DNA from: JAVBWI01 sp036677445
GTDB lineage: Bacteria > Bacillota > Clostridia > Christensenellales > CAG-138
Assembly: GCA_036677445.1 (NCBI GenBank)
Contig: JAVBWI010000004.1
Span: 248,001 to 312,000 of the forward strand
Length of the DNA stretch: 64,000 bases
Direction of reading: 5' to 3'
Shown: piece by piece, positions 33,715 through 41,097 of the stretch
Numbering within the stretch: the first letter of the stretch is position 1
Layout of the letters: each line of letters begins with the position of its first letter
Position numbers and translations under genes: made by a program
Notes under the pieces: model-generated
What the model was told of the DNA's origin: nothing
Database searches by the model: none
The model's input: the letters and a program-made list of their open reading frames with translations, nothing else

Positions 33715-34037
33715 TCGCAGCTCCTTACCATTACGTGTGCCTGATCGAAATACGGATTTGGGAATGAGAAACAACACAATCCCGGCAGCGTGTATATTGC
33801 AGAAACGGTGCCGCGCTTGCATAAGGGACGCTTATTCTATATATTATAACGTCCGCAGTTTATCATATTATGGATTATTCATTACGGATCATGTAATTTT
33901 ATATGTTTTAAAGTATATACAAAGTGTGATGAAGTATTGTTTAATAAAATCATGACCATAAATATTTACAAAACAGCTCACAGAATTACAAGATTACAAC
34001 ACGCAATGTTGATAAAATATGCAAGGAAGTGAATGCG
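33715..34037. promoter_or_regulatory. divergent regulatory region of the corrinoid cluster
   Basis: AT-rich intergenic stretch between the reductive activator operon (-) and the PocR-AraC gene (+). It contains the second copy of the 22-bp motif (33917-33938). No gene or cobalamin riboswitch is recognisable. Confidence 0.6.
33917..33938 (+). promoter_or_regulatory. second copy of the 22-bp corrinoid-cluster motif
   Basis: Matches 28094-28115 at 20 of 22 bases (core TGTGATGAAGTATT identical). It lies 99 bases before the PocR-AraC start and 203 bases before the divergent activator start, so it could serve both directions. Confidence 0.65.
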
Positions 34038-35324
34038 GTGCGCGATATTACGAGCAGTGATGAAGCTTTTGATATAGAGCTTGCTTCCGAATGCGTAACG
34101 GCGTTTTCAAAAGCCACAGGGCTTGGTTGTACATTATCCCGTGTTTCCGGCGAGATATTGCACGAAGCGGGTTTCGGTCTTTCGCAATGCCGGTTATGCG
34201 CTTGCCGTGCCAAAACCGAATGCGTACAGGCGCATGCTTACGGCATGGATAGCGCTGAACGTTTTGGCGGCAAATATATCTATTTTTGTCCGATGGGTCT
34301 TACTTTTTTCGTTTCTCCCATTGAGGGCGCCTTTAAAAGCGCGGCCAGGATCGCGGTCGGCCCATTTTTAATGGTGGACCGAGACGACTATATCGCTTTT
34401 GAGCTTAACGAAGTACTCCGCCTTTCGCAAGCGGAAATCAAAGAGGTGATGGAAGGAATAACCGGTATCGCTTATGTACCGCCCGAGAAGGTCAATCCGC
34501 TTGCCACGCTTCTTTTTATGGCCGTCGGATTTATGAGCAATGTGTCGGCAACAAACCGTATGCTCACCGCACAGAGCTCCGATGCGATACAGGGACAAAT
34601 CACCTCTTATATTCAGGAGCTGAAGAAGGAACCCGAACTCCCCCCTTATCCCCTGCAAACGGAGCAGGCGCTGCTGCACAGCATTGAACGCGGGGACAGG
34701 ACTGAGGCCGCTGCGCGTTTGAACCAGTTGCTTGGGCATATTTTCTTTTCTTCGGGAAGGGAATTTGCCCGTATCCGCACCAGGATCTATGAACTGCTCA
34801 TATTAATTTCACGTGCCGCGATAGCCGGCGGCGCGAATACGGAACAGACGCTTTTGCAGAACGATAACTATTTTGCACAGTTGCAAAACATCAACAACAT
34901 AGACGACTTGTGTTTTTGGCTCAGCGGAGCCATGAACCGCTTTATGGACAGCGTTTTCCTTTATCGTGACGTAAAGCATACGGATATGATCCGTAAGGCG
35001 CTGCATTACATACGCTTGCATTATACCGAGAAAATTACACTGGATCAGGTCGCGAAGGGGGTCTATCTTTCTCCCACCTATTTCAGCAAGGTATTTAAAC
35101 AGGAGGTCGGCAAAAGCTTTTCAGAATACATCAATCATCTGCGAATTGAGAAATCGAAAGCGCTCCTTCGCGATAAACGTTTCAGCCTGATGCAGGTTGC
35201 CGTCACATTGGGCTATGAAGACCAAAGCTATTTTTCCAAGGTGTTCAAAAAATTCATCGGCGTATCGCCGAGTCAATTCCGGAAAACGCCGGGAAAATCC
35301 ATACAGCAAAAACAATCCATATAA
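34038..35324 (+). CDS. AraC-family regulator with PocR sensory domain
   Basis: About 428 residues. The N-terminal ~170 residues are a PocR domain with the cysteine-rich patch CRLCACRAKTEC and YFCPMGLTFFVSPI, thought to sense small hydrocarbon derivatives. The C-terminal 100 residues have the AraC double helix-turn-helix (ITLDQVAKGVYLSPTYFSKV and MQVAVTLGYEDQSYFSKVFK). A GTG at 34029 abuts the AAGGA site, so the GTG at 34038 is chosen. Probable activator of the corrinoid cluster, transcribed with the corrinoid-protein gene. Confidence 0.88.
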   Translation: MRDITSSDEAFDIELASECVTAFSKATGLGCTLSRVSGEILHEAGFGLSQCRLCACRAKTECVQAHAYGMDSAERFGGKYIYFCPMGLTFFVSPIEGAFKSAARIAVGPFLMVDRDDYIAFELNEVLRLSQAEIKEVMEGITGIAYVPPEKVNPLATLLFMAVGFMSNVSATNRMLTAQSSDAIQGQITSYIQELKKEPELPPYPLQTEQALLHSIERGDRTEAAARLNQLLGHIFFSSGREFARIRTRIYELLILISRAAIAGGANTEQTLLQNDNYFAQLQNINNIDDLCFWLSGAMNRFMDSVFLYRDVKHTDMIRKALHYIRLHYTEKITLDQVAKGVYLSPTYFSKVFKQEVGKSFSEYINHLRIEKSKALLRDKRFSLMQVAVTLGYEDQSYFSKVFKKFIGVSPSQFRKTPGKSIQQKQSI

Positions 35325-35334
35325 GGGGGACAGT

Positions 35335-35976
35335 ATGAGCAAGCTTGCTGAAATCTTCGAATTATTGCAGTTGGGCAAGGCAAAACAGGTAAAGGAACTG
35401 GTACAGAACGCTCTTGAAGAAGGCATCCCCGCAAAACAAGTTCTGCAGGAAGCCCTGATTGCCGGCATGAACAAAGTAGGCGAAAAATTCAAAAACAATG
35501 AGATATTTGTTCCGGAAGTGCTGGTGGCCGCGCGCGCAATGAATATGGGAATCGCCGTTTTACAGCCGTACCTTGCGGATGCGGGCGTGGAAGCCGCGGG
35601 CAAGGTTTGCATCGGAACGGTAAAAGGCGATCTGCACGATATCGGGAAAAACCTGGTAAAAATGATGATGGAGGGCAAAGGGATCGAGGTCGTCGATCTG
35701 GGTACCGACGTCGCGCCGGAAACCTTTGTAAAAACCGCCGCAGAAGAAAGCTGCGATATCATTTGCTGCTCGGCGCTCTTAACAACCACGATGGGCGTTA
35801 TGAAGGATGTCGTAAAAGCCGTACAGGACGCCGGATTAAGGGATAAGGTAAAAATCATGGTCGGCGGCGCGCCCATTACCCAAGCCTTTTGTCAATCCAT
35901 CGGCGCAGATTGCTATACGCCGGACGCAGCTTCCGCCGCCGACGCCGCATACAAGTTCTGCAATGCAAACGCTTAG
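35335..35976 (+). CDS. methyltransferase corrinoid protein (B12-binding)
   Basis: A 213-residue corrinoid shuttle protein. Helical cap domain with VGEKFKNNEIFVPEVLVAARAM (about residues 48-69), then a Rossmann B12-binding domain with the lower-ligand motif Asp99-x-His101-x-x-Gly104 in KGDLHDIGKNLV, and the distal GG in IMVGGAPIT. It carries the methyl group between donor enzyme and URO-D-type acceptor transferase and is reactivated by the ferredoxin-ASKHA protein. GGGGGA site before the ATG; ten bases after the AraC gene stop. Confidence 0.95.
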   Translation: MSKLAEIFELLQLGKAKQVKELVQNALEEGIPAKQVLQEALIAGMNKVGEKFKNNEIFVPEVLVAARAMNMGIAVLQPYLADAGVEAAGKVCIGTVKGDLHDIGKNLVKMMMEGKGIEVVDLGTDVAPETFVKTAAEESCDIICCSALLTTTMGVMKDVVKAVQDAGLRDKVKIMVGGAPITQAFCQSIGADCYTPDAASAADAAYKFCNANA

Positions 35977-36367
35977 AGAAAATAGTAAGAATATCGGTGT
36001 CGTCAGCCCGAACACTGCAACGCCCACATCAAAATTATATATGTCTCCTTGAGTACATCCCCAGCATGAAAGGGTCAGCCGGCTAAAATATGCCTTCGCG
36101 ATGCCCGCACCACACAGCATTTCGGTACTTTTTTGACTTTCCCTTACTTTTGGTGTATACTTAATATGTAGTGTCATCCACGCCGTACAGCTCAGGCTTC
36201 ACGGGTCGCGGGTGGCGTTGCATTTTTGGGGCGACAAGAGCTGCCCGCCTCCTTCCACCAGCCATCCGTGCGAGCATTTACCCACAGTTCCTTCAAAGTA
36301 CCTTCCCTTCACGTATCAAGCTACGCGCGAATAGGATGAAGCAAAATCCTAGGGGGAGGAAACAATC
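35977..36367 (+). promoter_or_regulatory. intergenic region with promoter for the DUF3298 gene
   Basis: No gene seen. A good plus-strand promoter occurs at 36133-36161: TTGACT, 17-bp spacer, TATACT. It leaves a ~200-base leader. Near the ribosome site a small hairpin TAGGAT/ATCCTA precedes GGGGGAGG. No known riboswitch or T-box was recognised. Confidence 0.55.
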
Positions 36368-37048
36368 ATGGATTCACTAAACTATTCTGCAAGCATTGAG
36401 ATGCGTGAAATCAAACGAACTTTTACCTGCAACAACACTCCCATGCTCACGCTTTATATCCTCTATCCCAAAGTCACTTTGCGCCATAACCCGTATGCAC
36501 AAGCTAGCATCAATCTCCAAATCCAGGCTCAAGTCTGCGATTTCTTACATTACGCCTCCAGCGATTTATATCAGCAGGCTGCTGCCACCTATAAGCAATC
36601 ACAGGAAAATGAATTTCCTTTTCGGCTCTACGAAGCCGTTTTACAGTATGAGATAACCTACAACCAGCATTGCCATTTGAGCCTATACCGCGATCAATAC
36701 ACATTTACAGGCGGCGCTCACGGGAGCACCATCAGGGCATCCGACACCTGGAACCTTATGACCGGCCGCAGTATTCCTCTGTCGGATTTCTTCGCTGGTC
36801 AGGATTATCGCACGTCGCTGATAGATCAGATAACCAAACAGGCCAACGAGAAACCGGAGATCTATTTTGAAGATTACCAGGCCCTTATTGAAAAAAACTT
36901 AGACGAAGAACATTACTATCTGACTTCCTCTGGCGTTGCCATTTACTATCAGCAATACGAAATCGCACCTTATTCCACGGGCATCGTTGTTTTCACAATC
37001 CCATACATGGATGATCCATCCTGTTCTATACCAAACATAATAACCTGA
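36368..37048 (+). CDS. DUF4163/DUF3298 (RsiV-like) domain protein with altered C-terminus
   Basis: A 226-residue protein whose body matches the DUF4163-DUF3298 module found in RsiV-type anti-sigma factors and related envelope proteins: FTGGAHGSTIRASDTWNLMT, then a GRSIPLSDFF element, then SGVAIYYQQYEIAPYSTG and FTIPY. There is no signal peptide or membrane helix, unlike most relatives. The final ~14 residues are read from sequence that, in another frame, encodes an integrase remnant, so the original stop has probably been lost at a recombination junction. GGGGGAGG precedes the ATG. Confidence 0.7.
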   Translation: MDSLNYSASIEMREIKRTFTCNNTPMLTLYILYPKVTLRHNPYAQASINLQIQAQVCDFLHYASSDLYQQAAATYKQSQENEFPFRLYEAVLQYEITYNQHCHLSLYRDQYTFTGGAHGSTIRASDTWNLMTGRSIPLSDFFAGQDYRTSLIDQITKQANEKPEIYFEDYQALIEKNLDEEHYYLTSSGVAIYYQQYEIAPYSTGIVVFTIPYMDDPSCSIPNIIT

Positions 37049-37249
37049 CCCGAATCACTCCATATGAATGCGGCATACGTTTGTAAGTATCAATAAAAAG
37101 ATGCCGGACGCACTTATGAAAATGCAAGTCGGGCACGCTGAGGACATGGATACGCAAGGAGCATACGGCCATAGGTTGACGGTGATCTTGCGGCCGCAGC
37201 AAGTTTTGTTGACGCTGCATTCGGCAAAATTCTGAAAAAGAAAAAGTAA
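37018..37249 (+). pseudogene. tyrosine recombinase (integrase) C-terminal remnant
   Basis: Three frames together read like the C-terminal end of a phage/ICE tyrosine integrase. Segment 1 is YTKHNNLTRITPYEC (to ~37071); segment 2 is RHTFVSINKKMPDALMKM, then QVGHAEDMDTQGAYGH (to ~37172); segment 3 is VDGDLAAAASFVDAAF, then GKILKKKK and a TAA at 37247. The catalytic box elements Arg-His (RHTF), Gly-His (VGH) and the Tyr of AYGH are visible. Two one-base deletions separate the segments and the N-terminal ~300 residues are missing. Its 3' end lies 70 bases from tRNA-Leu. Confidence 0.85.
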
Positions 37250-37291
37250 GTGGGTTTTTTGGGGGGTGGGGGCTTCCAAGACAAACAAAAA

Positions 37292-37310
37292 GGCTAGATT
37301 TTATCTAGCC
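37292..37310 (-). terminator. intrinsic terminator of tRNA-Leu
   Basis: On the minus strand: stem GGCTAGA/TCTAGCC with a 5-base loop followed by TTTTTGTTT, nine bases beyond the tRNA CCA end. Confidence 0.88.
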
Positions 37311-37318
37311 AGTCTCTA

Positions 37319-37405
37319 TGGTGCCGAAGGTGGGACTCGAACCCACACGGTATCGCTACCAACGGATTTTGAGTCCGTCACGTCTGCCAATTCCATCACT
37401 TCGGC
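37319..37405 (-). tRNA. tRNA-Leu(CAA)
   Basis: 87 nt with encoded CCA. Acceptor stem GCCGAAG/CTTCGGC, D-arm GTGATGGAATTGGCAGACGT, anticodon arm ACGGA-CTCAAAA-TCCGT with anticodon CAA at 37371-37369, a long variable arm (TTGGTAGCGATACCGT) as expected of class II tRNAs, and TpsiC arm GTGGGTTCGAGTCCCAC. Reads UUG codons. Its closeness to a broken integrase marks it as a likely attachment site. Confidence 0.97.
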
Positions 37406-37511
37406 GGTCACAAAAAGTATTTTACCACAGCAACGATCCGTTTGCAATGCCTTGCTTCGCATATGCAAGCATTTTCACGCAACGCCTTTACCGGCCGCAA
37501 ACGAACATGCC

Positions 37512-38663
37512 CTACCTTATTTTCTTTAAGGCCCTGTACAGCGAAAAATACTTGGTCGCGCTGCGCTGCTTTTCGGAAACGATCTCATAATAGGCGCCGT
37601 CCGCCGTAGTGAACACGAGCGTCATTTGTCCGTAAATCGCCATGTTGGATATGTCCCGGATAGGGAAGCTGTACGTGCCGCAGGCAAGCCTGTCGCGGTA
37701 CAGAAAAAGCGTGTCCGTCGTAAGAAGCTTGCTTTCTGTCGCGGCGTTCACACCAAAAAGCTTCTGGTTCTCGTCCATGCAAAGCGGGTCCTCTCGGGCT
37801 GTTTCGGCCAGCTTCGCCATTTGATCCGATTGCCACACGTCCCATTCGGTTATAGTGGAAAAGGGTACGCCATCCCCTTTTATTTCGCCGAACTCCGTAT
37901 ATCGGACCGAAAGTCCGCAGCCGCACCGCAATTGATCGCCGTCGCCATGCATCGTTCCAATGCGCCCGCACAAAGGGCATAGATAGAGCGCGGTCTCCAG
38001 CCCTTCGGCAAGCCGCTTGCCACGAAAACGCACCGGGTCCTCCCGCTGTCGCGCATAAGCGTCCTCATAAAGATCCCGTTCAATAAGAGCATTCACTTCT
38101 TCCGCGCTCATCTGCCTGAGCTGTGCGGCGGGGTATTTGCCGACCACATAGCCGCGCGTACGTCCGCGGCGGAGAGTCTTGCCCCAGCGCGGATAAGCAA
38201 AATAGCCGCCTTCAATCTTATAGGTCACGAGCATCGCGCCGCTCGCCTTGACAAGTTTGCCGGTGGAAGGCAGTATCTCGCAGGTAACGCCGTTGAACGT
38301 GCGGTTGCCCTCTGCAAATACACAAACGTTGCTGCCCGCATGAATACAGCGGAGGACCTCAAGCACCGTACGCGCATCCGTAGAACCTTTTGCGCGCGCA
38401 ATCGGTGCAAAGCACCACTCCAGCAATTTCGACGCAAACCCCCAGCGGTAAATATGCTCGCTCGCTACAAAATACATTTGTTGCGGGAAACTGGCGCTCA
38501 CCATAATCGGATCATAATTCGTAGTATGATTGGCCAACACGATATATGGCGTTTCCATGTCGCCAGCCAAGCGGCGTTGATAGCGCAGCTGCCATTTCAG
38601 ATACGGGGTTACTGCAACACGCAGAAATTTATAGAGCCATATATGCCGTTTTTTCCTTTTCAT
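37512..38663 (-). CDS. 1-acyl-glycerol-3-phosphate acyltransferase (PlsC-like) with zinc-ribbon tail
   Basis: A 383-residue protein. The N-terminal 200 residues are a PlsC acyltransferase: catalytic NHTTNYD (His-x4-Asp) near residue 46, FAEGNRTFNG near 125, and the later IEGGY block. It should acylate lysophosphatidate in membrane lipid synthesis. Residues ~230-255 hold a four-cysteine zinc-ribbon-like element (CPLCGRIGTM... then CGCG), followed by a domain of unknown function ending in a PH-like strand pattern. No clear membrane helix. Confidence 0.85.
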   Translation of the reverse strand: MKRKKRHIWLYKFLRVAVTPYLKWQLRYQRRLAGDMETPYIVLANHTTNYDPIMVSASFPQQMYFVASEHIYRWGFASKLLEWCFAPIARAKGSTDARTVLEVLRCIHAGSNVCVFAEGNRTFNGVTCEILPSTGKLVKASGAMLVTYKIEGGYFAYPRWGKTLRRGRTRGYVVGKYPAAQLRQMSAEEVNALIERDLYEDAYARQREDPVRFRGKRLAEGLETALYLCPLCGRIGTMHGDGDQLRCGCGLSVRYTEFGEIKGDGVPFSTITEWDVWQSDQMAKLAETAREDPLCMDENQKLFGVNAATESKLLTTDTLFLYRDRLACGTYSFPIRDISNMAIYGQMTLVFTTADGAYYEIVSEKQRSATKYFSLYRALKKIR

Positions 38664-38840
38664 ACAGCACCCAAATCATTCATATTTATATTTCATTCTA
38701 TACGAAAGCACGGCAAACCGCTACAGGAAAAATTACGTGCCAATAGAAAAGCGCGTTAACCGCGCTGTGAAACATGCAAAATGCTATTGTAATATCACAA
38801 GAAACAATTCAAAATACGTATCCGGCATACGAAAACACCG

Positions 38841-39872
38841 CTACTCCTCTACCACCAGCGCAGGGCTTTCCGATTGGGGACTGTATTGGTCGAGTTCACT
38901 TTGGAGCGCCTGTACCAGCGGCGTAAGCTTCCGATACGGACGTAATGGAGTATTCGCTGTACATACGGAAAGATCATCGCCCGAAAGCGCTACGAAACCC
39001 TGTACAGGGTTCACGGGGAAATAGTCTGTTTGCTTGGCGTCAGGCCCTGCGAGCAGGAAGAACACATAAACGTTATCCTCCAGCAGGCGCGGTGTTTGCC
39101 CGACGGTAAATTCCATATGCTGCAGTGTGGCCGCATCCAGCATACCGCTAACGTTCTCCGGAGAATATACCATTTGTATACGCTGGCCGTAGCCCAACGC
39201 GCCCTTAATGGAGCCGTAAGCTTCTATTGTAGCGACCGCCGCATTGCATTGCGTCTTTTCGACCGCGCCGCCATTACGGATAGAGAAGGATTGGCTGGTC
39301 ATTTCAGGAAGATTGACCACCCGGCCTATAAATATTTCCTCTGCGGCATCCGCAAGCGAGGAAAAGCTATCGTAATAATATACGGGAGCGGGGGCGCTTA
39401 TCACCGTGGAAAGCTGATTGATTTCCGCCTGCAAGGCGCTTAACGCAAGGCGCTTTCCATCCCAAATCACTTCGCTGTCCATAATGGGCAGCGGCCCGTC
39501 GGACAACAGCGTAAAGCCCGTCATATCCTCCGCATGGTTGACATCCTCTCCATTGCCCAGGAAGAGCAGATACCGTTCACCGGTATTCATCGCACCCGCC
39601 GTGCAATGAATTGTATCGCCTATACCGGCGTTACCCGCATAAATATCCGTTACGGAGAGATCATAGCAGGTTGCGCCCTGCGCGTCGACATGGCTGCCTT
39701 CACAAATGCCCGCTACAATCAAGCTGGCGTTGCGATACTGCGTGCGTACATCCGTCAGCACACGCTCTTCCGTAAGCGGCGAGGAGACCACCACATTTGC
39801 GGCCGGGGCAGCGCAGGCGCAAAGCATCAGGCCGCACAGCAACGCGTATACCAGCCGCAGCTTTCTTATCAT
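38841..39872 (-). CDS. lipoprotein of unknown function
   Basis: A 343-residue exported protein. The leader MIRKLRLVYALLCGLMLCAC has a lipobox ending at Cys20. The mature part contains two similar beta-rich modules: ASLIVAGICEGSHVDAQGAT... with YLLFLGNGEDV, and a later DAAEEIFIGRVVNLPEMTSQ... with VYVFFLLAGPD. Thus it looks like an internal duplication of a ~130-residue domain seen in small Clostridial lipoproteins. No catalytic motif recognised. Single gene between recR and plsC-like genes. Confidence 0.75.
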   Translation of the reverse strand: MIRKLRLVYALLCGLMLCACAAPAANVVVSSPLTEERVLTDVRTQYRNASLIVAGICEGSHVDAQGATCYDLSVTDIYAGNAGIGDTIHCTAGAMNTGERYLLFLGNGEDVNHAEDMTGFTLLSDGPLPIMDSEVIWDGKRLALSALQAEINQLSTVISAPAPVYYYDSFSSLADAAEEIFIGRVVNLPEMTSQSFSIRNGGAVEKTQCNAAVATIEAYGSIKGALGYGQRIQMVYSPENVSGMLDAATLQHMEFTVGQTPRLLEDNVYVFFLLAGPDAKQTDYFPVNPVQGFVALSGDDLSVCTANTPLRPYRKLTPLVQALQSELDQYSPQSESPALVVEE

Positions 39873-40056
39873 GCGATCACTCCTTCCGCAAAAACATTCA
39901 AAACATAATACACCGGAACATCCACGTTCACGTTATGTTCATACTATAGACGATTTACACCGCGTTTGGTTGCACGCCACAGAAAATTCACAAAAAATTT
40001 GTCAGTCACACAAGATTTGGTTGGCGAATGGCGCGCTTTGCCACCAAATCATAGCT

Positions 40057-40656
40057 TTACATCTCGCGCCGGCCGGATAACGCTTTTGCGAGCGTTACTT
40101 CGTCGGTATACTCCAGGTTGCCGCCTATGGGTATTCCGTGCGCGATACGCGTGACCCGCACATTGTTTGCTTTGAGCAGCTGCGCGATGTACGCCGCGGT
40201 CGCCTCGCCTTCCACATCCGGATTGGTAGCCAGTATCACTTCGTGTACATCGCCGGCTTCTACGCGCTCCACCAGCTCGCGGATACGGATATCCTCGGGG
40301 CCAACGCCGTCCATCGGTGAGAGCGTACCGTGAAGCACATGGTATCTGCCGTTGAATTCGCGGGATTTTTCCATGGCAGCCACGTCGCGCGCATCCTGCA
40401 CCACGCAGAGTATGCCGCCGTCCCTTTGCGGATCGCCGCAAAGGGCACAAGGGGAGCGATCCGTATACCCTCCGCAAACAGGGCAGCAATGCACCCTTTC
40501 GCGGGCGGCCAATATGGCTTCGGCCAGCTCCGCCGCTTGCTCCTGCGGAACATCCAGCAAATGATACGCCAGCCGCTGCGCCGTTTTCATGCCTATGCCC
40601 GGCATACGTGCAAGCTGCGCGGTCAGCCGCGCAATAGGCTCTATCACCGGTAGCAT
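40057..40656 (-). CDS. recR: recombination protein RecR
   Basis: A 199-residue component of the RecFOR pathway that loads RecA at gaps. It has the N-terminal helix-hairpin-helix (LARMPGIGMKTAQRLAYHLL), the C4 zinc finger CCPVCGGYTDRSPCALCGD near 57-75, the Toprim domain ILCVVQDARDVAAMEKS, and the C-terminal EVTLAKALSGRR. Usual length. It follows ybaB by three bases, in the classical dnaX-ybaB-recR order. Confidence 0.97.
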   Translation of the reverse strand: MLPVIEPIARLTAQLARMPGIGMKTAQRLAYHLLDVPQEQAAELAEAILAARERVHCCPVCGGYTDRSPCALCGDPQRDGGILCVVQDARDVAAMEKSREFNGRYHVLHGTLSPMDGVGPEDIRIRELVERVEAGDVHEVILATNPDVEGEATAAYIAQLLKANNVRVTRIAHGIPIGGNLEYTDEVTLAKALSGRREM

Positions 40657-40659
40657 GCG

Positions 40660-40995
40660 TTAAAACCCGAGGTTGATGCCGCCAGTAAGCTTGCCCATCT
40701 CGGCGTTCATCATTTCATCGGCCATGCGCAGCGCCTCGTTGACCGCGGCGGTAATGAGGTCCTGCAGCATTTCAACGTCGTCCGGATCCACACAGGATGG
40801 GTCGATCTCAATGCATTTGAGCTCCTTGCGGCCATATACCGTAGCCTTTACGACGCCGCCGCCCGCCTGCGCGGTCAGCTCCCGCATACCCAGTTCTTCC
40901 TGCATGCGCGCCATATCCTGCTGCATCTTCTGCGCCTGCTTCATCATCTGCTGCATGTTCATCCCGCCCATACCGGGGAAACCGCCCTTCGCCAT
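40660..40995 (-). CDS. YbaB/EbfC-family nucleoid-associated protein
   Basis: A 111-residue DNA-binding protein. A glycine/methionine-rich start (GGFPGMGGMNMQQMMKQAQK) leads into the conserved coiled helix and the VKATVYGRKELKCIEIDPS strand, ending in the Leu-rich tail. AGGAGG precedes the ATG. Lies between dnaX and recR as in most bacteria. Confidence 0.95.
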   Translation of the reverse strand: MAKGGFPGMGGMNMQQMMKQAQKMQQDMARMQEELGMRELTAQAGGGVVKATVYGRKELKCIEIDPSCVDPDDVEMLQDLITAAVNEALRMADEMMNAEMGKLTGGINLGF

Positions 40996-41097
40996 ACGCT
41001 AACCTCCTGGTCGACTTACCATATTGAATGATTATACCACAATTCGCCGCATCAGCGCAAATCCGGCGCGCTGCAGAGACATCTTTTGTAAGACATA

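Noticed and set aside
33715..34037. Cobalamin riboswitch ahead of the corrinoid genes
   Set aside because: The B12-box consensus (GCCACTG) is absent in this and the 27906-28186 interval.
36178..36367. T-box or riboswitch in the leader of the DUF3298 gene
   Set aside because: No T-box core, specifier stem or known riboswitch consensus could be recognised, and no aminoacyl-synthetase or biosynthetic gene follows.
37257..37273. G-quadruplex in the G-rich tract downstream of the integrase remnant
   Set aside because: Runs of G are present, but only one strand segment with uneven runs; too weak to claim without experiment.
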